Source of the DNA: a bacterium
GTDB taxonomy: Bacteria; Myxococcota_A; Bradymonadia; UBA7976; UBA1532
Assembly: GCA_030426085.1 (NCBI GenBank)
Contig: JAUHYW010000038.1
Span: forward strand, 1 to 64,000
DNA length: 64,000 nt
Direction of reading: 5' to 3'
Shown: positions 11,104 to 20,026 of the stretch, in pieces
Numbering within the stretch: position 1 is the first letter of the stretch
Layout: each line of letters begins with the position of its first letter
The notes under the pieces: model-generated
The model's input: only the letters and a program-made list of their open reading frames with translations
Told to the model about the DNA's origin: nothing
The model's database searches: none
Position numbers and translations under genes: made by a program

Positions 11104-11955
11104 TCAGCCCTTGACGCCGCCGGCGGTCAGGCCGCCGACGAGGTTCTTCTGCAAGGCGAAGAAGAGCGCGACGACCGGGATGCTCACCAGGATCGCCCCG
11201 GCGGCGAAGTAGCCCCAGTCGGTCGAGAACTGACCCACCAGCCGCTGGAGGCCGACGGGCAGGGTGTAGTTGTCGGCCCGGTTCATGAACACCGCCGCGA
11301 GGATGAACTCGTTCCACGCGGTCATGAACGAGAACAGCGCCGTGACCGCCACCGCGGGCAGCGACAGCGGCAGGATGACCTTCCAGAAGATGGTGGCGGT
11401 CGAGGCGCCGTCCATCATCGCGGCCTCTTCGAGATCGATGGGGATGGTGTCGAAGTAGCCCTTGAGCATCCACACGCAGAACGGGATCGCGGTGGTCGAG
11501 TACACCAGGATGAGCCCCAGCAGGTGGTCGAGCAGACCCAGCCAGTCCATGATGAGATACAGCGGGATCATCATCAGCACGCCGGGGAACATCTGGGTGA
11601 CCAGGAACGAGAGCATCGCGGTGGTGCGCCCGGGGAAGCGGAACCGACTGAGCGCGTAGGCGCTGGTGCAGGCGAGGAAGACGCCGACCAGCGTGGTCGC
11701 GAGGCTGATGACGACGCTGTTGAACAGCCAGGTGAAGAACGGCAGCTCGGTCAGCAGGTACTCGAAGTTGGCCAGCGACGGGTTCTCGGGGATGGGGTTG
11801 AGCGACATGCTGAACCCCTGTGACGGGGTGAACGCCATCTTGAACACCCACACCACCGGGTAGAGCACCATCACGCACAGGGCGACGAGGAAGAGGTTCT
11901 TGAGCAGGCGCTCGCCGGCGGTCGACTGCTGGGTGCTGCTGGTGTGGCCGCTCAT
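11104..11955 (-). CDS. malG: Maltodextrin ABC transporter permease MalG
   Basis: A 283-residue inner-membrane permease of the binding-protein-dependent sugar importers, with six predicted membrane segments. The EAA loop is visible as EEAAMMDGASTATIFWKVILP, which contacts the MalK ATPase. SQGFSMSLNPIPENPSLANF in the N-terminal part and the ending LTAGGVKG are typical of MalG. Its ATG overlaps the TGA of malF by 4 bp (ATGA), so the two subunits are translationally coupled. The alpha-amylase gene follows 63 bp downstream. Confidence 0.92.
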   Translation of the reverse strand: MSGHTSSTQQSTAGERLLKNLFLVALCVMVLYPVVWVFKMAFTPSQGFSMSLNPIPENPSLANFEYLLTELPFFTWLFNSVVISLATTLVGVFLACTSAYALSRFRFPGRTTAMLSFLVTQMFPGVLMMIPLYLIMDWLGLLDHLLGLILVYSTTAIPFCVWMLKGYFDTIPIDLEEAAMMDGASTATIFWKVILPLSLPAVAVTALFSFMTAWNEFILAAVFMNRADNYTLPVGLQRLVGQFSTDWGYFAAGAILVSIPVVALFFALQKNLVGGLTAGGVKG

Positions 11956-14012
11956 TCGAAGGCCCCCTTGGTCGCGCCGGTGATCCGGTTGGTGATCAGC
12001 GTGAAGCCGAGCAGGATCAGGAAGATGATGGTCGAGTAGGCCGCGGCGTAGCCATAGCGATCACGCTCGAAGGCCCAGCGATAGGCGTCGGTGATGAGGA
12101 TGTCGGTGGCCCCGTTGGGCGCCCCGCCGCTGACGAGGTAGATGATGTTGAACATGTTGAAGGTCCACACCGCGCCGACGATGACCGCCGGCACGAGCGC
12201 GGGCATCAGCAGCGGCAGCGTGATGCGCCGGAAGCGCTGCCAGCGATCGGCCCCGTCGACCCACGCCGCCTCGTAGAGGTCGGACGGGATCGACTGCAAG
12301 GCGCCGAGGCAGACCACCATCATGAACGGGAACCCGAGCCAGGTGTTGGTGATGAGGTTGGTCGAGAACGCCGGCCAGAAGCTCTGGAACCAGCTCAGCG
12401 ACTCGCCGCCCATCATCTCGATGAAGGCGTTCACCGCGCCGAACTGCTTGTTGAACATGCCCTTCCAGATGAGCGCGGTGATGTAGTTGGGGATGGCCCA
12501 GGGCACGATGAGGATGACCCGGTAGATGCCCCGGGCCTTGAGCATCTGGTCGTTGAGCAGGACGGCGAGGAAGAGCCCGATGCTCACGTGCAGCCCGACG
12601 TTGAGGATGGTCCACATCAACGTCACGCCGAGCTTGAAGTAGAAGTTGGTCGGGTCGCCGAGGTCGAAGTCGGTCAGGATCTCGATGTAGTTGGTCAGCC
12701 CGGCGAACTCGATGATGTTGTAGGTCCGCTGGGTGAACCCGAGCACGATGCCGTAGACCACCGGGATGAAGACCAGGACGACCATGCCGACGATGGCCGG
12801 GCTGAGGTAGCCATAGGCCCCGCGGTGGTCGACGGCGGCCCGCCCCATCCGGCGGAGCTGGCCCAGCTCGCCGAGCAGCAGGATCAAGAGCCCGATCACG
12901 CCGAAGCCGATGCCCCACAGGCGCACGTCGGCCTCGTCGGTCACCACCGCCGCGTCGAACGCGGCCCCCGAGAAGTACACCGCGCGGCCCTCGGCGGCGA
13001 ACATCAGCGCGCCGGCGGGCAGGCCGGCGGGCGGCTCGAGCCGGGTGTCGTCGCCTTCGTTGGCCCGGGCGATCGTCACCAGCCGGCCTTCGAGCGCGCC
13101 GTTCAGCCCCCGGTCGAGGTAGGGCATGAGCGCGTTGGCTTCGATGCGGGCGGTCTCTTCCTGCTGCTCGTCCTCGTCGAGATCGGCCCACTCTTCTGGA
13201 TCCCACGGGGGCGCCTGGGCGGCGAGCAGCCCGGCCTCGTCCAGCGCGGCGAGGGTCCCGGCCTGCCCGTCGGCCTGCGCCCGGCGCAAGTCATTGCGCC
13301 ACCCGGGCAGGGTGACGCTGCCGGCGACGGTCAGCCCGGCCAGCGCGAGCACGCCCACCGCGATCCGGGGGCGGGTCGGCAGCCGGCCGCCCACGATCAG
13401 CCACAGCGCCGAGAGGCCCAGCGCGACGAGCAGCACCAGCCACGGCAGCTCGAAGCGATATGGCGCCGGGCCGGTGGTGATGCGGGCGGTGCCGATGTAC
13501 TTGCCCGCGTCCTCGGCCACGGCGAGCGCCTGCAAGCCGCCCTCGACCGGGATGATCTGCACCTCGGGGTACGGGTCGTAGCCCAAGGCCGGGTTGCGGG
13601 CGCGCTCCTCGGCGTTCTTGTCGACGTTGGCCTTGAGGCGGCGGGCGTCGTCGTACAGCGCCTTGGCGGCGAGGCTGTCGACGTCGAGCCGCTGCTCGAC
13701 CAGCGCGGCGTCGCTGTGGGCCTTGTAGTTGACCCCCTTGAGCACCAGCGCCTCGCGCACGCCGGGCACCTTCTCGGGCAGCGCCTCGACGAAGCGCTGG
13801 GTCTGGCCCTCGCCGGCGTCGTCGACCCGCATCGCCTCCTGGACGTGCACCCAGGCCACGCCGCGGGCGATGGTCGCCGCCCGCCGGGCCTGATAGGCCT
13901 CGCCGTCGGCGACCCCCTGGGACCACGCGACCGCCAGGAACCCGCCGGCGATGATCAGGGCGGCGACGGGCAGCCAGACGAGCCCCCGCCGGCCGGATGC
14001 CTGCCCGCTCAC
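11952..14012 (-). CDS. malF: Maltodextrin permease MalF with extended N-terminal extracytoplasmic domains
   Basis: A 686-residue protein starting at a GTG that overlaps the malK stop (GTGA). Residues about 400-686 are a normal MalF core with the EAA loop EAAWVDGADRWQRFRRITLP. The first 390 residues are unusual: a membrane segment (about 12-30), a 160-residue extracytoplasmic domain with KGVNYKAHS and GGLQALAVAEDAGKYIG, two membrane segments (about 189-207 and 216-235), a second extracytoplasmic domain (about 236-365) ending in GRAVYFSG, and another segment (about 366-384). The two domains look like small Cache/PAS-type sensor modules. E. coli MalF has one large P2 loop instead. The permease role is firm; the sensing role is inference. 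Confidence 0.88.
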   Translation of the reverse strand: MSGQASGRRGLVWLPVAALIIAGGFLAVAWSQGVADGEAYQARRAATIARGVAWVHVQEAMRVDDAGEGQTQRFVEALPEKVPGVREALVLKGVNYKAHSDAALVEQRLDVDSLAAKALYDDARRLKANVDKNAEERARNPALGYDPYPEVQIIPVEGGLQALAVAEDAGKYIGTARITTGPAPYRFELPWLVLLVALGLSALWLIVGGRLPTRPRIAVGVLALAGLTVAGSVTLPGWRNDLRRAQADGQAGTLAALDEAGLLAAQAPPWDPEEWADLDEDEQQEETARIEANALMPYLDRGLNGALEGRLVTIARANEGDDTRLEPPAGLPAGALMFAAEGRAVYFSGAAFDAAVVTDEADVRLWGIGFGVIGLLILLLGELGQLRRMGRAAVDHRGAYGYLSPAIVGMVVLVFIPVVYGIVLGFTQRTYNIIEFAGLTNYIEILTDFDLGDPTNFYFKLGVTLMWTILNVGLHVSIGLFLAVLLNDQMLKARGIYRVILIVPWAIPNYITALIWKGMFNKQFGAVNAFIEMMGGESLSWFQSFWPAFSTNLITNTWLGFPFMMVVCLGALQSIPSDLYEAAWVDGADRWQRFRRITLPLLMPALVPAVIVGAVWTFNMFNIIYLVSGGAPNGATDILITDAYRWAFERDRYGYAAAYSTIIFLILLGFTLITNRITGATKGAFE

Positions 14013-15109
14013 GCCGCCCCCCGATGGGCCTGCCGGCCGAGCGCGAGCCCGGTCTCGCGGTCGAAGAGGTGGATCTGATCCAGATCCATGCGCAGCCCCA
14101 CCGGGCCGCCGACGCGGACGGCTGTGTCGGGCTCGAGGCTGGCGACGATGGGCTGCCCCTCGACGTCGCCGAGCGCGTGCACCTCGGCCCCGAGCGGCTC
14201 GAGCATGTCGACCCGGGCGGTCATGTGGGGCCCGTCGACGGCTTCGGAGAGGTGCTCCGGGCGCACCCCCAACACCAGCTTCGTCTGGTCGCCGAGGTGG
14301 GGCCGGAGGCGCTCGGGCACCGGCACGCTCAAGCCCTTGCCGGTCACCGTCGGCTCACCGCCCGTCGCGCGCAGGTCGACGTCGAAGAGGTTCATCGACG
14401 GGCTGCCGATGAAGCCGGCGACGAAGGTGTTGGCCGGCTCGCGGTACAGCTCGAGGGGCGCGCCGACCTGCTGCACGACGCCGAAGTTCATCACCACGAT
14501 GCGGTCGGCGAGGGTCATCGCCTCGATCTGGTCGTGGGTGACGTAGACCGTGGTCACCCCCTCCCGGCGGTGCATGCGGGCGATCTCGGCCCGCATCTGC
14601 ACCCGCAGCTTGGCGTCGAGGTTCGACAGCGGCTCGTCGAAGAGGAACACCGCCGGCTGGCGCACGATGGCCCGCCCCATGGCCACCCGCTGCCGCTGCC
14701 CGCCGGACATCGCCTTGGGCTTGCGGTCGAGCAGCTCGGTCAGCCCCAGCTTCTGCGCCGCGTCCCGGACCCGCTTGTCGATCTCGGGCTTGGGCATCTT
14801 GCGCAGCCGCAGGCCGAAGCTGATGTTGTCGTAGACGGTCATGTGCGGATAGAGCGCGTAGCTCTGGAAGACCATCGCGACGTCGCGATCGCGGGGGGTC
14901 ATGTCGTTGACCACCCGCTCGCCGATCTTCAGCTCGCCCTCGGTGATGTCTTCGAGGCCGGCGATCATGCGCAGGGTGGTCGACTTGCCGCAGCCGCTGG
15001 GGCCCACGAGCACGACGAACTCGCCGTCGGCGATGTCGAGGAAGACGTTCTTGACGACCGTGTTGTCGCCGAATCGCTTGCTGACGTCGGTCAGGGTGAC
15101 GGATGCCAT
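14009..15109 (-). CDS. malK: Maltodextrin ABC transporter ATP-binding protein
   Basis: A 366-residue ATPase that powers import through MalF/MalG. Walker A is GPSGCGKST, the Q-loop VFQSYALYPHMTV, the signature SGGQRQR, Walker B VFLFDEP with the D-loop LSNLDAK, and the switch His is in YVTHDQIEAM. The C-terminal third (about 235-366) is the regulatory OB-type domain of the MalK/UgpC group. It sits between malE (40-bp gap) and malF (4-bp overlap). No sugar-specific residue can be read; the maltodextrin assignment rests on the neighbouring amylase, pullulanase and MalE. Confidence 0.93.
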   Translation of the reverse strand: MASVTLTDVSKRFGDNTVVKNVFLDIADGEFVVLVGPSGCGKSTTLRMIAGLEDITEGELKIGERVVNDMTPRDRDVAMVFQSYALYPHMTVYDNISFGLRLRKMPKPEIDKRVRDAAQKLGLTELLDRKPKAMSGGQRQRVAMGRAIVRQPAVFLFDEPLSNLDAKLRVQMRAEIARMHRREGVTTVYVTHDQIEAMTLADRIVVMNFGVVQQVGAPLELYREPANTFVAGFIGSPSMNLFDVDLRATGGEPTVTGKGLSVPVPERLRPHLGDQTKLVLGVRPEHLSEAVDGPHMTARVDMLEPLGAEVHALGDVEGQPIVASLEPDTAVRVGGPVGLRMDLDQIHLFDRETGLALGRQAHRGAA

Positions 15110-15149
15110 CGGGCTGCGGGCTCCCTTCGGTGGGGTTCGGGGGCTGGGC

Positions 15150-16358
15150 TCAGCGACGGGCGCCCTTGACCAGCTTCTTGATCTCGGCCTGGGCCTCTTT
15201 CGCCGCCTCGGCGGGCGGGGTCGAGCCGTTGATGACCTTGTTCATGGCGGTGGTCATCGGCGACCAGACCATGCGCATGGCGGGGCTGTTGGGCATGGGC
15301 AGCGCGCTCTCGAGCTGCTTGCGGAAGACGCCGAGCACCGCGTCGCCCTTGACCTTCGGGTTCCGGTAGACCTCGGCCCGGGCGACCGGCTGGCGGCCCT
15401 CGGTGGCCATGATGACCCCCGCCTCGGCGCCGGTGAGGTACTGCATGACCTCGAAGGCCTCCTTCTTGTGCTTGCACTTCGCGCTCATGATGACCGCCTC
15501 GGCGGTGAGCGCGGGGCGGGCCGGCTTGCCGGTGGCGCTGATGGTGGGCAGGGTCGCCACCCGGTAGTCGACGCCCTTGTCGATCTCGCCCATGAACCAC
15601 GGCCCGCTGATGACCATGCCCGCCTTGCCCTGGTTGAAGAGGCTGGTGACCAGGGTCGCGCTGATCTCCTCGGGCATGAACCCGGCCGGATCCTTGGCCA
15701 GCCCCCGGGCGAAGTCGAGCGAGGCGACGACCTCGTCGCTGGCCAGCCGGGGCTTGCCCCGCTTGCTGAAGACCCGCCCGCCGAAGCCCTGCATCCAGGC
15801 GAGCTGGTAGTAGAAGTTGGCGTTCTCGTAGACCAGCCCGAACTGCTTGTCGGCGGCGTTGGTGGCCGCCTTGGCCATCGCGATCATCTCTTCGGTGGTC
15901 TTCGGCGCGGTCGGCACCAGCTTCGGGTTGTAGTACAGGGCGACCATCTTGAAGGCGAGCGGCAGGCCGTAGACCGCGTCGTCGTAGGTCAGCGCCTGCA
16001 TGGTCGGGGGCAGGAAGGCGCCCCGGATCTCGTCGGTGAGCCAGAAGTCGACCGGCTCGATGACCTGCTGAGCGGCCCAGTCGCCGATGCGATCGTGGGC
16101 GAAGATGAAGAGGTCGGGGCCCTTGTCCCGGGGCACGGCGGCGGTGATCTTGTCCGCGAAGGCGTCGTAGGGGATGCCGAGCAGCTCGATCTGGAGGTCG
16201 CCGCCCTTCTTGTTGAAGGCCTCGACGACCTTCGCGAACGCGGCCTCCTCCTTGCCCCGGTATGAGTGCCAGACGGTGATGGTGGTCTTCGCGAGGGCGA
16301 AGGCCGGCGCGCTGAGCAGCGCGAGGCCGGCGAGCAGGACGAGCAATCGCTTCGACAT
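15150..16358 (-). CDS. malE: Maltose/maltodextrin-binding protein MalE
   Basis: A 402-residue periplasmic solute-binding protein. Residues 1-24 are a Sec signal ending in FALAKT. The mature part opens with TITVWHSYRGKEE and contains GPDLFIFAHDRIGDWA, VYGLPLAFKMVALYYN and GKAGMVISGPW, all close in pattern to E. coli MalE. No lipobox is present, so it should be soluble in the periplasm. The ATG at 16358 follows GGAG at good spacing; a GTG three codons earlier overlaps the upstream stop (GTGA) but has no spaced ribosome site. It delivers maltodextrin to MalFGK. Confidence 0.92.
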   Translation of the reverse strand: MSKRLLVLLAGLALLSAPAFALAKTTITVWHSYRGKEEAAFAKVVEAFNKKGGDLQIELLGIPYDAFADKITAAVPRDKGPDLFIFAHDRIGDWAAQQVIEPVDFWLTDEIRGAFLPPTMQALTYDDAVYGLPLAFKMVALYYNPKLVPTAPKTTEEMIAMAKAATNAADKQFGLVYENANFYYQLAWMQGFGGRVFSKRGKPRLASDEVVASLDFARGLAKDPAGFMPEEISATLVTSLFNQGKAGMVISGPWFMGEIDKGVDYRVATLPTISATGKPARPALTAEAVIMSAKCKHKKEAFEVMQYLTGAEAGVIMATEGRQPVARAEVYRNPKVKGDAVLGVFRKQLESALPMPNSPAMRMVWSPMTTAMNKVINGSTPPAEAAKEAQAEIKKLVKGARR

Positions 16359-16363
16359 CGGGG

Positions 16364-17545
16364 TCACTCCTGGGGCTGGGGGAATCGGACGGCCATGCCT
16401 TCGCGGATGGCGTCGAGCCCCTCTACGATGGACGCGGTGACGAATTCGGATCGGATGGCGGTGACGACGACCTTGCCCACCGGCCGGTCGTCGGCGTCGA
16501 GCACGACGCCGAGCTTGTAGGCGACGAGGCCGGCCGGCGGATCGACGATCACGACGGTGGTCTCGAGCACGTCCCGCACCCGAGGCCGCGCGGCCGGGGC
16601 CCCGGTCGCGCCATCGGCGGGCGCCACCCCGGCGAATCGATCGGGCGAGACGCGGTGCCCCACGGCGGCCGCCTTCTCGGGGTCGGGGTAGACCATCGCC
16701 ACGGTGGCGAAGCGCTTCGCGGCGGCGTCATGGGCCGACAGGAGCTGCTTCTGGGTCACGCCCGGCGGGGTCAGGATGTCGATGACCTGGGGGTGCACCC
16801 CGCCGACGGTGCCCCCGCCGAACGCGTCGTCCTGGGGCACGGTGTGCACCGGCAGGGTGTAGGCGTCGAGCCGGTGGTCGTCGACGAGGCGGTCGGTGAG
16901 TTCGAAGTTCTGCGCCCAGGTCGCGCCGCTGATGGCCACGGCCCAGCCCCACTCGGGGCGCACCGGGCCGCCGAGCCGGGCGTGCGGCACCCGGGCGACG
17001 AAGGTGGGGCCCTCGTGGATCACGCCGGTCGGCACGTAGACCTGGGTGCCCGGCAGGCCCCAGTCCTCCATGACCGAGCGCAGGCCGTACGGCTGGGGGG
17101 TCAGCACCACCGCCAGCTCCCAGCCCTGCTCCGGGTGGAAGGCGACGCGCCGGCCGGGCAGGCCCTCGATCAACCCCACCCCGGGGGTCATGTCGACGTA
17201 GACGTCGATGTTCTGGATGTAGATGCTGTTGCTCAGGTCGACCTGCCCCCCGACGGCGTTGTGGGCCTCGATCGGCTTCTTCGGGGGGGCGGCGACGGTG
17301 ATCCGCAGCTCGGCGTGATCGGCGCGGTCGACCACCTCGAAGCGCCGCAGGTCGAGCTGCCCCCGCCCGAACCGGCTGCCGCTGGGATACACGTAGTGTC
17401 CCGGGCCACGGTCGTCGTCGGCGGGGTCGTCGAGGGTGACGGCGGGGCCGCCGAGGGCGGCGGGGGCGGTGAAGAGCAGCCACACCAGCGATCCGGCCAG
17501 GGCGACGGACGTCGGCCGGGGACGGATCCGGGCGGGTCGGGCCAA
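16364..17545 (-). CDS. Secreted Glucodextran_C-like binding protein
   Basis: A 393-residue protein with a TTG start supported by a strong GAGGTG site. A signal peptide (about 1-32) is followed by DDPADDDRGPGHYVYP, the hallmark of the C-terminal binding module of glucodextranase (Glucodextran_C), which carries on through GQLDLRRFEV and the IDVYVDMTPG calcium/sugar-site region. The C-terminal 90 residues form a separate beta-rich part. A paralogue with the same module is the first gene of the operon (22055-22927). Position immediately before malE suggests it holds or senses alpha-glucans in the cell envelope; no catalytic residues were recognised. Confidence 0.75.
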   Translation of the reverse strand: MARPARIRPRPTSVALAGSLVWLLFTAPAALGGPAVTLDDPADDDRGPGHYVYPSGSRFGRGQLDLRRFEVVDRADHAELRITVAAPPKKPIEAHNAVGGQVDLSNSIYIQNIDVYVDMTPGVGLIEGLPGRRVAFHPEQGWELAVVLTPQPYGLRSVMEDWGLPGTQVYVPTGVIHEGPTFVARVPHARLGGPVRPEWGWAVAISGATWAQNFELTDRLVDDHRLDAYTLPVHTVPQDDAFGGGTVGGVHPQVIDILTPPGVTQKQLLSAHDAAAKRFATVAMVYPDPEKAAAVGHRVSPDRFAGVAPADGATGAPAARPRVRDVLETTVVIVDPPAGLVAYKLGVVLDADDRPVGKVVVTAIRSEFVTASIVEGLDAIREGMAVRFPQPQE

Positions 17546-17597
17546 GCTTCACCTCGTCGGGCGGCGCGACCGGGGCCGCGGCGCCGGGAGAATCGGT

Positions 17598-17637
17598 GCG
17601 GGGGCCCGAGGGCCCCCGCGGCGCCTCCGGAGAGGCG
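17598..17637 (-). terminator. Tandem intercistronic hairpins in the alpha-glucan operon
   Basis: Two hairpins lie in the 102-bp gap after the Gly-Glu lipoprotein gene. The first has 10-bp arms, GCGGGGGCCC / GGGCCCCCGC at 17598-17619, around 2 nt. The second has 6-bp arms, CGCCTC / GAGGCG at 17622-17637, around CGGA. They may attenuate or protect the mRNA and set different levels for the surface lipoproteins and the transporter, as structured intergenic repeats do in enterobacterial mal operons. Function is inference. Confidence 0.45.
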
Positions 17638-17647
17638 GCGGCTCAGG

Positions 17648-18658
<1,011 letters not shown>

Positions 18659-18772
18659 CTCTCTCACCTCGGTCATCATGCACCGCGACCCTCCCCAGAT
18701 CGCCGCGCGGTTGTCCTCACCCCGCCCCCCGGACGGGGCTCATCATGTCGGGCGGCCGCGTCGACCGCCGGG

Positions 18773-18792
18773 CGCCGGCCTTCGGGCCGGCG
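18773..18792 (-). terminator. Hairpin directly after the lipoprotein stop codon
   Basis: An 8-bp perfect stem, CGCCGGCC / GGCCGGCG, around a 4-nt loop (TTCG on the plus strand, CGAA in the operon transcript), begins two bases past the stop of the 18794-20026 gene. It lies inside the operon, so partial termination or mRNA 3'-end protection is more likely than full termination. Confidence 0.45.
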
Positions 18793-18793
18793 G

Positions 18794-20026
18794 CTACTCT
18801 TCGCAGTCCACCGTCGCCGGGCCGATGGCCGTCGGCGTGACGAACATGTCGAGCATGCAGTCGTTGTCGAGGTCGAGCGGGCGCTCCCACGCGTCGGGGA
18901 TGCCGTCGTCGTTGACGTCGCTCTCCCAGTCGATCTCGCCGCCGCTCGAGCGGTTGAGGTTGCTCTTGTCCTTGTTGGTGGCCTCGTCGGCGAAGTTGTC
19001 CCGCCGGCGCACGAAGTCGTCTTCGTTGACGTCGACGACCTCGAGGATGCGCTGGTTGCCGGGCCACTCCTCGGTGCCGGTCCACAGCTGCCCCCGCTGG
19101 CCCCAGGTGTACTTGTAACCGATGCGGGCCCCCCGGGGCAGGTCGACCGTCAGGGTCCAGATGTTGTCCCCCGCGGCCTCGTCGCCGTTCGTGCCGTCGT
19201 CGTACATCGGGATCTGGTTGGGGGTCCACGAGCCGCTCGCGCTGCCGAGCAGCGCGTTGTACTGGAGGTCCTGCACCGGCGAGTCCTCGTGCAGCCCGCC
19301 GACGAAGTACATCTGCTTGCCCGGCTCGTCTTCGACCCAGCGGAAGCGCGAGATGTTGTCGCAGTTGCCGTCCTGCCGGCCCTCGTTGAAGTCCACCTCG
19401 AGCACGGTGCGGATCAGGGTCGGGTGCACCCCGCTCTCGAGCGCCACCCCGGCCGCCGCGCTGCCGACGACGGCCTCATCGAGCGTCTCGGGCACGCCGC
19501 CGGCGTCTTCGACCGCCGCGAGGACCTCGGCCGCGGCGGCCTCGCCGTCCATCTCGGTGTAGAGCTTGTCGAAGGCCTGGGTGAGCAGGCAGCTCTGCAC
19601 GATCTGGAGGGTGGTGCCCTGAGCCGACAGCGCCTGATCGACGATCAGCGTCGCCGCCGTCGAGCGGGCGTCGATGTCGACCCCGTCGAGCACGCTCTCG
19701 ACCTCGATCGCCGGCACCAGGGTCATCAGGGTGCCGTCGTCGTCGGCGGCGGTGAGCCGGGCGTTGGTGTAGGCCGCGTCGGGCAGGTCGAGCCGGTAGG
19801 TCGCGCCGGACACCGCGAGCGCGATCGGCTCCACCTCTTCGCCGTCGGGCCGGGTGAGGATGATCGTCTCGGGGGTGTTGGCGATGGCCCCCCGCACCGT
19901 GGTGACCGGGATCGGGTGGTCCTCGCTGGCCGCGTCGACGGCGATCGCCTCGAGGCCACAGCCGAACAGGAGCGCGCCGAAGCCGCCGACACCGATGACT
20001 CGGATGACATCATGCATGTGCTTCAC
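18794..20026 (-). CDS. Lipoprotein with starch-binding-like and calcium-binding segments
   Basis: A 410-residue lipoprotein; the lipobox ALLFGC is about 20 residues in. The GTG at 20026 is preferred because GGAGACC precedes it and it overlaps the upstream stop by 4 bp (GTGA); an ATG three codons later is the alternative. The central part is helical and Ala-rich. Residues about 240-340, with YFVGGLHEDSP and MYDDGTNGDEAAGDNIWTL, resemble CBM20/CBM48-like glucan-binding folds. The C-terminal part has EF-hand-like Asp loops (DVNDDGIPDAWE, LDLDNDCMLD). Lying between the barrel and the Gly-Glu lipoprotein, it is probably a surface glucan-binding subunit; this is inference. Confidence 0.65.
   Translation of the reverse strand: MKHMHDVIRVIGVGGFGALLFGCGLEAIAVDAASEDHPIPVTTVRGAIANTPETIILTRPDGEEVEPIALAVSGATYRLDLPDAAYTNARLTAADDDGTLMTLVPAIEVESVLDGVDIDARSTAATLIVDQALSAQGTTLQIVQSCLLTQAFDKLYTEMDGEAAAAEVLAAVEDAGGVPETLDEAVVGSAAAGVALESGVHPTLIRTVLEVDFNEGRQDGNCDNISRFRWVEDEPGKQMYFVGGLHEDSPVQDLQYNALLGSASGSWTPNQIPMYDDGTNGDEAAGDNIWTLTVDLPRGARIGYKYTWGQRGQLWTGTEEWPGNQRILEVVDVNEDDFVRRRDNFADEATNKDKSNLNRSSGGEIDWESDVNDDGIPDAWERPLDLDNDCMLDMFVTPTAIGPATVDCEE

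Noticed and set aside
13291-13926. Arg/Gly-rich frame opposite or shifted to malF
   Set aside because: It overlaps the conserved malF frame entirely and shows low-complexity Arg/Gly/Ala composition typical of frame-shifted high-GC DNA.
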